Assembly: GCA_934644855.1 (NCBI GenBank)
Contig: CAKUDJ010000025.1
Location: 1-8,812, forward strand
Direction of reading: 5' to 3'
Source of the DNA: an uncultured Elusimicrobiales bacterium
GTDB lineage: Bacteria; Elusimicrobiota; Elusimicrobia; Elusimicrobiales; Elusimicrobiaceae
DNA: 8,812 nucleotides
Positions 1 to 5,560 of the stretch are shown in pieces. The position numbers were made by a program, and so were the translations under genes. The notes beneath the pieces are model-generated. The model was given only the letters and a program-made list of their open reading frames with translations. It searched no databases and was not told where the DNA came from. Position 1 is the first letter of the stretch. Each line of letters begins with the position of its first letter.

Positions 1-334
1 CATTTAATACGGTCCATTCCGCCACCGGGGTGGGCAGGGGCAGTTCCGCAATATGAACGGTAATCCCGCTTTGCACCAGGGCATTGGCCGCTACAGCCGC
101 AAACTGGCGGGATAAAAAGCGGGTGTCGTGCCCGATAAATACGAGCGGCTTTTTGGGTTTTTTGCCCCGTTCCTGGCAATGTTTTTTATAACCTGTACCT
201 TCAAATCCGTAAAAAGGATGTTCCAAAATATGTTCGGAAATCCCGTAAGCTAAACGCTGGACGGACTGGGCAGTCATGCCGTCCGCGGTAATGGTTCTAA
301 AACCGGCTGTGCTAAATTTAATTTCTTGGGTCAT
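1..334 (-). CDS. Alpha-D-phosphohexomutase (phosphoglucomutase/phosphomannomutase), N-terminal part
   Basis: This is a partial gene that starts at 334 and runs off the left edge; 111 codons are visible. The protein opens with an FSTAGFR segment (residues 7-13), followed by GHDTRFLS (68-75) and PLPTP (99-103). This is the usual pattern of domain I in the phosphoglucomutase/phosphomannomutase superfamily (family pattern roughly F-G-T-x-G-x-R, G-x-D-x-R and T-P-T-P). The enzymes move phosphate between C1 and C6 of hexoses in the cytoplasm, for glycogen or cell-surface sugar synthesis. The phosphoserine loop (T-A-S-H-N-P type) should follow residue 111 and lies outside the window, so the substrate class (glucose, mannose or glucosamine) cannot be decided. 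A roughly 22-residue insert between helix 1 and the GHDTRF strand (about 42-63), rich in Lys and Gly, resembles the longer phosphoglucomutase-type members more than GlmM. The start has no Shine-Dalgarno sequence; a TATAAT box lies 9 nt upstream. Confidence 0.85.
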   Translation of the reverse strand, partial: MTQEIKFSTAGFRTITADGMTAQSVQRLAYGISEHILEHPFYGFEGTGYKKHCQERGKKPKKPLVFIGHDTRFLSRQFAAVAANALVQSGITVHIAELPLPTPVAEWTVLN

Positions 335-343
335 CGTGCAGGT

Positions 344-349
344 ATTATA
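344..349 (-). promoter_or_regulatory. -10 box of the phosphohexomutase gene, probably leaderless
   Basis: On the minus strand a perfect TATAAT ends 9 nt before the ATG at 334. With a normal -10 to +1 distance (about 7 nt) the transcript would begin only 2-3 nt before, or at, the start codon. The intervening 9 nt (ACCTGCACG) contain no Shine-Dalgarno sequence. No TTGACA-like -35 is evident at 16-18 nt upstream. The box itself is seen; its activity and the leaderless reading are inferred. Confidence 0.6.
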
Positions 350-398
350 CTAAAATAAAGCCTTTTTTTCATCTTTCCGGCAAAACTAATATAAAATA

Positions 399-430
399 AA
401 GGTTTCTAAACTGATTTTAAGGTTCTAAAA
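399..430. repeat. Pair of imperfect direct repeats in the divergent spacer
   Basis: AAGGTTTCTAAA (399-410) and AAGGTTCTAAAA (419-430) are two near-identical 12-mers starting 20 bp apart, about two helical turns. They lie upstream of the rlmN promoter. A second short repeat, TAAAATAAAG, occurs at 351-360 and 392-401. The spacing would suit a dimeric regulator on one face of the DNA, but in such AT-rich sequence the repeats may be chance. The protein-binding reading is weak inference. Confidence 0.3.
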
Positions 431-457
431 TGCTAAAATAGATAAAAACCCTATAAT
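431..457 (+). promoter_or_regulatory. Candidate promoters of the rlmN operon
   Basis: Two -10 candidates lie close together. TATAAT at 452-457 is a perfect consensus box ending 13 nt before the rlmN ATG. TGCTAAAAT at 431-439 has extended -10 form (TGn plus TAAAAT). Use of the first would give a 5' leader of about 6-7 nt; use of the second would keep the AGGA at 458-461 (9 nt before the ATG) as a ribosome site. No convincing -35 hexamer is visible for either. Confidence 0.55.
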
Positions 458-470
458 AGGAAAGAAACCC

Positions 471-1490
471 ATGAATTTTGAATCGGTCAAAGAATATATT
501 AAATCTGCCGGATTACCCAACTTCCGTATCGCCCAAGTAAGGGATGCCGTTTATAAACACGGTATTGCGTCTTGGGAGGAGGCCACCTCGCTGCCGGCGC
601 AAATCCGCCAGGATTTGGCTAAAAAACACCCCATTTTAAGTTTCAAAGTAAGCAAAATGGTATTTTCCAAGGCGGATAAAGCCGCCAAGGCTTTGCTTAC
701 CCTGCAAGACGGCCGCCAAATAGAAACCGTACTGCTCAAACCGCAGGATACTTGGAGCGTGTGCGTTTCCAGCCAGGTGGGTTGCCCGCTGCATTGTTCT
801 TTTTGCAGTACGGGCAAAATGGGTTTCCGCCGGGATTTGACGGATGAAGAAATTGCCGACCAGGTTTTAATGTGGTACCAATATGTGCGCAAAGAAAAAC
901 TGGGCGAGCGGATTTCCAGCGTGGTGTTTATGGGAATGGGGGAGCCGCTGCTCAATTACTTAAATGTGGTAAAAGCGGCGCAGACGTTATCCAACCCGGA
1001 CTATTTGAATATCGGCGCGCGGCATATTTCCGTTTCTACGGCCGGTATTGCCGATAAACTGCACAAACTGGCGGTGGATTTGCCGCAGGCCAATTTGGCG
1101 GTTTCCCTGCACAATGCCGATGACGCAGAACGCAGTAAATTAATGCCCGTCAACCGCCGTTTTAATTTGGAAGAATTGCAAAAAGCGGTGGAAGAATATA
1201 TCGCCATGACGGGCCGCCAAGTATTTTTGGAATACGCCGTTTTGGAAAACGTCAACAGCCGGCCGGAGCATATCCGCAAACTGGCCAAATGGATTTACGG
1301 CATTAAAGACAATTACTTAATCCATGTCAATCTGATTGCCTGCAATTTGGGCCGCGGTATGAAGACGGATGATAAAGTGGTAAAAGATTTTGCCGCCGCC
1401 GTAAAGGCCATGGGCATCGGGGTCACTATCCGCAAAAGTATGGGCAACGACGTTCTGGCCGCCTGCGGGCAGTTGGCCGCCAATAAATAA
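471..1490 (+). CDS. rlmN: Dual-specificity 23S rRNA/tRNA adenine C2-methyltransferase RlmN
   Basis: This radical-SAM enzyme methylates C2 of A2503 in 23S rRNA and, in E. coli, also of A37 in some tRNAs. The 339-residue length is usual for the family. The radical-SAM cluster motif CX3CX2C is present at C105, C109 and C112, followed by GFRRDLT (118-124). The SAM-binding MGMGEP sits at 154-159. Both catalytic cysteines are present: C98, exactly seven residues before the first cluster Cys as in E. coli C118/C125, and C332 in the C-terminal AACGQL. The enzyme should therefore be active, and RlmN is favoured over Cfr by this overall fit and by the housekeeping context. It heads an operon; the lipoprotein gene starts 13 bp after its stop. 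It may be transcribed with a very short leader (see the promoter entry). Confidence 0.97.
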   Translation: MNFESVKEYIKSAGLPNFRIAQVRDAVYKHGIASWEEATSLPAQIRQDLAKKHPILSFKVSKMVFSKADKAAKALLTLQDGRQIETVLLKPQDTWSVCVSSQVGCPLHCSFCSTGKMGFRRDLTDEEIADQVLMWYQYVRKEKLGERISSVVFMGMGEPLLNYLNVVKAAQTLSNPDYLNIGARHISVSTAGIADKLHKLAVDLPQANLAVSLHNADDAERSKLMPVNRRFNLEELQKAVEEYIAMTGRQVFLEYAVLENVNSRPEHIRKLAKWIYGIKDNYLIHVNLIACNLGRGMKTDDKVVKDFAAAVKAMGIGVTIRKSMGNDVLAACGQLAANK

Positions 1491-1503
1491 AAGGGGAAAT
1501 AAT

Positions 1504-1944
1504 ATGAAAAGAAACCTGTTTTTAGGTGTGCTTGCCGCCGTGTTGTGCGGTTGCGCTACGCTGGATAACCATGTAAATATGGATTGGATACCCATAGGGC
1601 CGGATTTCCCGGCGAATAAAACCCAAAAAGTGGAAGTGGTTTCCAACCGGGACCAAATTACCCGTCCGTACGGCAATTTGGGCTTACTGCGCATTAAAAA
1701 TGTGGAGCCGGACCGGGAGTCCTTACGCCGCGGTATAGAGCGGGGCAGAAAATTTGTAGCTTCCAAAGGGGCGGATGCCATGCTTTTGGGGCAGTATAAC
1801 AGCGCGGAAGACGGCGCTTCCGTGCCGAAAGTGACATTAATTATTTATGCCATTAAATATGTGGATAATTTAACTCCGCAAGACCAAAAGGCCATTGAAG
1901 ATTTTGAAGTGTTGGGGATTTTGAATGAACGTACTAATAGCTAA
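1504..1944 (+). CDS. Small outer-membrane-type lipoprotein of unknown function
   Basis: The 146-residue protein has a type II signal peptide: K2 and R3, a hydrophobic stretch (about 4-14) and the lipobox L-C-G-C with the lipidated cysteine at C17. The residue after it is Ala, not Asp, so transport to the outer membrane is the default expectation in a Gram-negative. The mature part looks like a small alpha/beta domain: a strand around KVEVVS (42-47), a helix around 71-88, GADAMLLG (89-96) and a final strand VTLIIYAIKY (110-119). I do not recognise the family. A GGGG-containing ribosome site (1493-1496) lies 7 nt before the ATG. The gene sits 13 bp after rlmN, and its last 20 bp overlap the next gene in another frame, so translation of the two is probably coupled. 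Its role in this operon is unknown. Confidence 0.8.
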   Translation: MKRNLFLGVLAAVLCGCATLDNHVNMDWIPIGPDFPANKTQKVEVVSNRDQITRPYGNLGLLRIKNVEPDRESLRRGIERGRKFVASKGADAMLLGQYNSAEDGASVPKVTLIIYAIKYVDNLTPQDQKAIEDFEVLGILNERTNS

Positions 1945-3649
1945 AACCAAAGAAGAATGTAAAATTTGGACGGACAATATTGTGGTAGTGGATGTACTGC
2001 GCAGCGCCACCACCATTTGCCAACTGTTGCAGCGTGGCAAGCGGGATGTGCGGGTGTTTGAAGAAGTATCCAAGGCGGTGGAATTTAAGGAGAAAAATCC
2101 TCAGTTTACCGTGTATTCGGAATTGGAATTCCCGCAAGGTTTTGCGCATGAAGACAACTCCCCGTATGTGGCTTCCAAGGCGGATGCCAAAACCCCCGCT
2201 TTGGTGGTGACAACCGCCGGCACAAAGGCGTTGTTCGGCGCGCGCCAGGCCAGCCAAATTTTTATGGGCGGGTTTTGCAACTTTTATGAACTGGCGGCTT
2301 TGTTAAAGGAGCTCAGCCGGGACGTACTTTTGGTCCCCAGCGCCTTGTTTGCCAATAAAGACGATGCCGAAGACTTTTTGTGCGTTAGTGCCTTAAAAGA
2401 TTTTTTGCAGGGCTTCGGTAATGCCGGACTGGCCGTAAATGATGTGAAAAATACCTTGCGGTATGTGGAGTTTATCAAACACGGTCCCAAAACCGCTAAG
2501 GATGATGCCGCAATTGCGCTGCGTGTGAACGGCTTGCCGGTAGTGCCTACTTTTAAGTTTGCGGAAGGCGAAGACTATGCCGTGTGCTACCCGTACGGGG
2601 AACAGGAACCCGGGGGAGCTGCTCAGGCGCAGGCCCCGCAGGAGGAAGTTATTATGCCGTCTGTGGAGGCGGCCTCCCAAGCTCCGGCCCCGCAGGAAGA
2701 ACCCCGCACCCATACCGGCAGAAAATTAAAAGGTCTTTTTAGCGGGTTTTTGAAAGCCGTGAAAGAAGAAGAAAAAGAATTGTTGGAAACTTTCCGCAAG
2801 GCGGATAAGCCGCTTCGCCCGGCAGATACCCAGGTGCCCCTTTCCCCGGTTTTAGACCCGGTGGACCATCTTTTGCAGGAATCTAACGCGCCCGCGAAAC
2901 AAAAAAGCGTTACGCAGGAGTCTGTTTCCGCGCCAAAACCTGCCGCGGATAACGCTAAAATTCCGCTTGCGGGTACGCGCAAGAAAAAAGCCATTGTGCT
3001 TTTTTCCGGCGGGTTGGATTCTACCACCTGTTTGTATTGGGCGTTGGATAAAGGCTACGAATGTGAAGCCTTAACTGTTTCTTACGGACAGCGCCACGAT
3101 AGGGAAGTGTTAGCCGCACAAATGATTACCCGCAATTTGGGTGTTAAACACCATTTAATTACGTTGGATTTGCCGTGGCTTTCCTGCTGTTCTTTGGTGG
3201 ATAAAAACCAAAAACTGCCGGATGTGGCGTTGGAAGATATTCCTAAAGAGGGGATTCCGTCAACATATGTGCCGGGCCGCAACCTGATGTTTTTGTCTAT
3301 TGCGGGTTCCCTGTTAGACGCGGTGGAAGCCGATGCCATTATTGCCGGCCCCAACGCGGTGGATTTTTCCGGCTACCCGGATTGCACCCCCGCTTTTTAT
3401 AAGGCGGCGGGCGAGGCGTTAAACCGGGGGACCAAACGCGGCGTGCGCGAAGGCATAGAAGTTTTGGCCCCGCTGATGGATTTATCCAAAACGGATATTG
3501 TGCGTTTGGGGGCCCAATTAAAAGTACCGTTTGAACTGACTTGGAGCTGCTATGCCGGCGGCAAAAAACCGTGCGGGCATTGTGACTCCTGCAAATTGCG
3601 CGCCAAAGGCTTTGCCGAGGCAGGCGTGCATGATACGTCTTTAGATTAG
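1925..3649 (+). CDS. queC: Fusion: ComB-like (2-phosphosulfolactate phosphatase family) domain + QueC (7-cyano-7-deazaguanine synthase)
   Basis: The 574-residue protein has three parts. Residues 1-225 resemble ComB: VVVDVLRSATT (20-30), GFAHEDNSP (72-80), TTAGT (96-100) and DAED (147-150) match the family's DVLRATT, GFD-x-GNSP, TTNGT and L-E-D blocks, with changes in the second and third. Residues 226-352 are a Pro/Ala/Glu/Gln-rich linker with an amphipathic charged helix (266-294). Residues 354-574 are a complete QueC: the P-loop-like SGGLDS (361-366), YGQRH (387-391), PSTYVPGRN (445-453), DFSGYPDC (480-487) and zinc ligands C542, C550, C553 and C556. QueC makes preQ0 from 7-carboxy-7-deazaguanine, ammonia and ATP in the queuosine pathway. 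ComB proper hydrolyses phosphosulfolactate in coenzyme M synthesis, but bacterial homologues often have no known role. A weak GGGGA ribosome site (1914-1918) precedes the start, inside the lipoprotein gene. The QueC call is firm; the activity of the ComB-like part is uncertain. Confidence 0.9.
   Translation: MNVLIAKTKEECKIWTDNIVVVDVLRSATTICQLLQRGKRDVRVFEEVSKAVEFKEKNPQFTVYSELEFPQGFAHEDNSPYVASKADAKTPALVVTTAGTKALFGARQASQIFMGGFCNFYELAALLKELSRDVLLVPSALFANKDDAEDFLCVSALKDFLQGFGNAGLAVNDVKNTLRYVEFIKHGPKTAKDDAAIALRVNGLPVVPTFKFAEGEDYAVCYPYGEQEPGGAAQAQAPQEEVIMPSVEAASQAPAPQEEPRTHTGRKLKGLFSGFLKAVKEEEKELLETFRKADKPLRPADTQVPLSPVLDPVDHLLQESNAPAKQKSVTQESVSAPKPAADNAKIPLAGTRKKKAIVLFSGGLDSTTCLYWALDKGYECEALTVSYGQRHDREVLAAQMITRNLGVKHHLITLDLPWLSCCSLVDKNQKLPDVALEDIPKEGIPSTYVPGRNLMFLSIAGSLLDAVEADAIIAGPNAVDFSGYPDCTPAFYKAAGEALNRGTKRGVREGIEVLAPLMDLSKTDIVRLGAQLKVPFELTWSCYAGGKKPCGHCDSCKLRAKGFAEAGVHDTSLD
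2640..2656 (+). promoter_or_regulatory. Possible internal ribosome site and in-frame start for a QueC-only product
   Basis: A perfect AGGAGG (2640-2645) is followed after 8 nt by ATG (2654-2656). This ATG is in frame with the fusion gene (codon 244), at the start of the linker. Initiation here would give a 331-residue linker-QueC protein without the ComB-like domain. The caveat is that the purine run also encodes part of an APQEE peptide that occurs again 18 codons on (12-bp repeat GGCCCCGCAGGA at 2632-2643 and 2686-2697), so it may be coincidental. A CCTCC (2673-2677) downstream could pair with it and mask it. Confidence 0.4.
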
Positions 3650-3659
3650 GAGCGGTTTT

Positions 3660-4181
3660 ATGAAAAACGCTTTTTTGGCGGTGGTTTTGTTGGGTTTTAC
3701 AGGTGGTTTATTTGCCCAGGAATTAAAAGAGGCGGACGGCGCCGCCCCGGCCGAGTGCAGTTTGCCGGCGGACAGCGCCCCCAAGGCCCAAACCCCGGCC
3801 GAAGCGGCCCCGCAGGCGGTGTTTGAAAGCCGCCGCCAAGCCAAAAAAGCGTTCAAAAAGCGGCGCAAGCAAATCCGCAAATTGGTCAAAAAATACCGCA
3901 AAGCTCCGGCACAGGAAAAACCGGCCGTTAAAGCGCAGTTATATGCGCTGGTAAGTGAGGGAATGGATAAGGGGCTGGCGGGAATGAAAGCGCGTTTGGC
4001 GCAGGAACAGGCCAATTTGGCCCGTTGGAGCCAAAAGTTGGCGCAGGAAGAAGCCCGTTGGCCGGAGATAAAGGCCCAACGGGTGGAAGACTTGCTTTCC
4101 GGCGCGGCGGAGCGCAAATATAAATTGGCCCGCAAGGCGTGGAAACAGGAAATAAAGGACGCCCGGTTAAAGTTGCGTTAA
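3660..4181 (+). CDS. Secreted, strongly basic coiled-coil protein of unknown function
   Basis: The 173-residue protein begins with a Sec signal peptide (K2, hydrophobic 4-18, likely cleavage after A19 in LFA-QE). Next come an Ala/Pro/Glu-rich stretch (about 21-53), a dense Lys/Arg helix (58-91) and a long predicted helix with coiled-coil character (about 100-172). I recognise no family. Size, export, basic charge and helicity are loosely like periplasmic chaperones of the Skp type or small cell-envelope binding proteins, but I see no sequence match to Skp. It follows the queC fusion by 10 bp. Its ribosome site AGGAG (3648-3652) overlaps the upstream stop codon, so it is co-translated as the last operon gene before the terminator. 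Confidence 0.75.
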   Translation: MKNAFLAVVLLGFTGGLFAQELKEADGAAPAECSLPADSAPKAQTPAEAAPQAVFESRRQAKKAFKKRRKQIRKLVKKYRKAPAQEKPAVKAQLYALVSEGMDKGLAGMKARLAQEQANLARWSQKLAQEEARWPEIKAQRVEDLLSGAAERKYKLARKAWKQEIKDARLKLR

Positions 4182-4197
4182 GCAGATTTGTGAAAAG

Positions 4198-4231
4198 AAA
4201 AGCCACCCGGCAGTTTGCCGGGTGGCTTTTT
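4198..4231. terminator. Bidirectional Rho-independent terminator
   Basis: An 11-bp perfect stem (AGCCACCCGGC at 4201-4211 with its complement at 4217-4227) has a 5-nt loop, five T on the right and an A-rich flank on the left (tgaaaagaaa, 4191-4200). It therefore has a T-tract on both strands and can end both the rightward rlmN operon and the leftward ACT gene, whose stop is at 4248. Confidence 0.9.
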
Positions 4232-4247
4232 GATATGGTGCAGAAAT

Positions 4248-4658
4248 TTAATTGAATAATCCGCAGGATTCCAAGGCGTTGAGGGCTTTGGTAATATCGC
4301 TGACTACCACAATCCAACGGCTCATGCCTTTTTCTATGGAGGCCCCATAAATGGTGGTAATGTTAATGCCTTGCTTAAACAGTACATTGCCAATATCGCG
4401 GGCAAGGCCTTCCCGGTCGTTGGTTTCCAGGCAAATAGCATCCGTTTTTACGCTGGTAAAGCCTGCTTTGGTAAGCGCGTGGCTGATTTCTTCGTTATAT
4501 TTTACGGCAATACGCACAACGGCGGCATCATAACGGACATCTTGTGAAATAGCAATAATATTTACGTTTTCCTGCACAAAAAGTTCGGCAAATTTTTTAA
4601 GTGCGCCCGGCTCGTTCATCAAAAAAACGCTGTATTGTTTTATTACTTTAATAGCCAT
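4248..4658 (-). CDS. Tandem ACT-domain protein, probable amino-acid-responsive regulator
   Basis: The 136-residue protein consists of two ACT domains and nothing else (about 5-72 and 73-136). Each starts with a beta strand ending in the ligand-loop pattern: NEPGAL (15-20) in the first and DREGLA (81-86) in the second. Each loop is followed by a helix and an N-I-N-I/I-N-I-T-type strand (NVNIIAIS 31-38; GINITTIY 97-104). This matches the small stand-alone double-ACT family, which is thought to sense amino acids in the cytoplasm; partner and ligand are not evident here. It has its own promoter and a leader with an AAAGGGG-type ribosome site about 10 nt before the ATG. It lies 131 bp after the IMPase-family gene, in the same direction. 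Confidence 0.85.
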   Translation of the reverse strand: MAIKVIKQYSVFLMNEPGALKKFAELFVQENVNIIAISQDVRYDAAVVRIAVKYNEEISHALTKAGFTSVKTDAICLETNDREGLARDIGNVLFKQGINITTIYGASIEKGMSRWIVVVSDITKALNALESCGLFN

Positions 4659-4716
4659 GTAGTGTAAACCCCTTTATCCTAGTGTGCAAAAACATCAGCT
4701 AATAATAAATTATATC
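4659..4716 (-). promoter_or_regulatory. Promoter and short leader of the ACT-domain gene
   Basis: On the minus strand TGATATAAT (4717-4709) is an extended -10 box (TGn plus a perfect TATAAT). The expected start is near 4702, giving a leader of about 44 nt. The leader carries GGGG (4672-4669) as a ribosome site 10 nt before the ATG. No clear -35 is seen, as is common with extended -10 promoters. Unlike other first genes in this window, this one has a normal leader. On the plus strand TAGTGT occurs at 4660-4665 and 4680-4685, 20 bp apart, which may be chance. Confidence 0.6.
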
Positions 4717-4737
4717 ACACATTCTATAACATTGGGA

Positions 4738-4770
4738 AATAAAAACGGGTGCTCTGTTTGCGGCCCACCC
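4738..4770 (-). terminator. Possible weak terminator after the IMPase-family gene
   Basis: Read on the minus strand, GGGTG (4770-4766) can pair with CACCC (4751-4747) across a 14-nt loop, followed by G and five T, then ATTT. The stem is short, so readthrough into the ACT gene is plausible. Confidence 0.3.
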
Positions 4771-4789
4771 TTAAAAGCCGGTTTTAGCC

Positions 4790-5560
4790 TTACAAAAAGC
4801 TTAATAACTCTTTTTGGATAGCCCCGTTAGAAGCCGCTATCGTGCGGCCGAAGTCTTCCATTTTGGCGTATTTCTTGCCGGAAAAATCGGTCACTTTGCC
4901 GCCTGCTTCGGTTAAAATAAGCGTTCCGGCGGCCACGTCCCACGGGTTTAGGTTTTGCTCCCAGTAGCCGTCTAAACGCCCGGCCGCCACCCAACATAAA
5001 TCCAACGCGGCGGAGCCCAGGCGGCGCACATCGTGGCAGGCGCATAAAAAGCGTTCAAAGCGGGCCAAAAGTTCCGGCATAATTTCTTTACGGTTGTACG
5101 GAAAGCCCGTCACCAGCAGCGCCTCGTGCAGTTTTTTTACTTGGGAAACGTGAATTTTTTTACCGTTTAAGGTGGCCCCTTTGCCTTTGGCGGCCAGGAA
5201 CATTTCGTCCGTAATGGCGTTATACACGCCGCCGGCTACCACTTGGTTTTTATAAAAAAGCGCAATAGAAATACTGCATTGCGGGAAGGTGTGCGCAAAA
5301 TTGGTGGTGCCGTCAATGGGGTCCACCACCCAAGTATAGGGGGAGCCGGTTTTTTTGCGGGCGTTTTCTTCACCCCAAAAATCATGCTCCGGGAACGCCT
5401 TTTTAATGATGCCGAAAACGGCCTTTTGGCTGGCCAGGTCCGCATCCGTGACCAAATTGGCTTCCCCTTTCAGGCGGTAGCCCACTTTGCCAAAGCGCCG
5501 CCGTACGGCGCGCCCGGCGGTTTCTAACGCCAGTTTAAGCGTTTGGAGTTCTTTTTTCAT
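4790..5560 (-). CDS. suhB: Inositol monophosphatase family protein (SuhB-like)
   Basis: The 256-residue protein is a cytoplasmic, metal-dependent, lithium-type phosphatase of usual family length. Metal and catalytic residues are all visible: E64 in GEEN (63-66), D80 and D83 in VDPIDGTTNF (79-88), and D208 in NPWDVAAG (205-212). Bacterial members hydrolyse myo-inositol-1-phosphate or other sugar phosphates and, in E. coli, also help rRNA transcription and maturation; 3'-phosphoadenosine or fructose-1,6-bisphosphate specificity cannot be excluded from sequence. The symbol is given for similarity only. The ATG at 5560 lies inside the 3' end of the nuclease gene (26-bp overlap) with no strong ribosome site, which suggests coupled translation. 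Confidence 0.9.
   Translation of the reverse strand: MKKELQTLKLALETAGRAVRRRFGKVGYRLKGEANLVTDADLASQKAVFGIIKKAFPEHDFWGEENARKKTGSPYTWVVDPIDGTTNFAHTFPQCSISIALFYKNQVVAGGVYNAITDEMFLAAKGKGATLNGKKIHVSQVKKLHEALLVTGFPYNRKEIMPELLARFERFLCACHDVRRLGSAALDLCWVAAGRLDGYWEQNLNPWDVAAGTLILTEAGGKVTDFSGKKYAKMEDFGRTIAASNGAIQKELLSFL

Noticed and set aside
551..955. 134-codon open frame antisense to rlmN
   Set aside because: It lies wholly inside a certain gene, has composition typical of a reverse-strand shadow (Ser/Leu-rich), and shows no recognisable motif or ribosome site.
1317..1781. 154-codon minus-strand frame crossing the rlmN/lipoprotein junction
   Set aside because: It spans the antisense of two supported genes and their ribosome site and has no motif.
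1485..1930. preQ1 riboswitch ahead of the queC fusion
   Set aside because: The region before the fusion is coding (lipoprotein gene) and the 13-bp gap after rlmN is too short; no preQ1 aptamer-like pseudoknot could be placed.
1925..2600. Reading the ComB-like domain as a competence (DNA-uptake) protein
   Set aside because: The name ComB is shared; the motifs seen (DVLRSATT, D-N-S-P, TTAGT) are those of the phosphosulfolactate phosphatase family, not of competence proteins.
4682..4720. GTGTG/CACAC inverted repeat around the ACT-gene -10 box
   Set aside because: Only 5-bp arms with a long AT-rich gap; this is expected by chance, so it is not reported as an operator.
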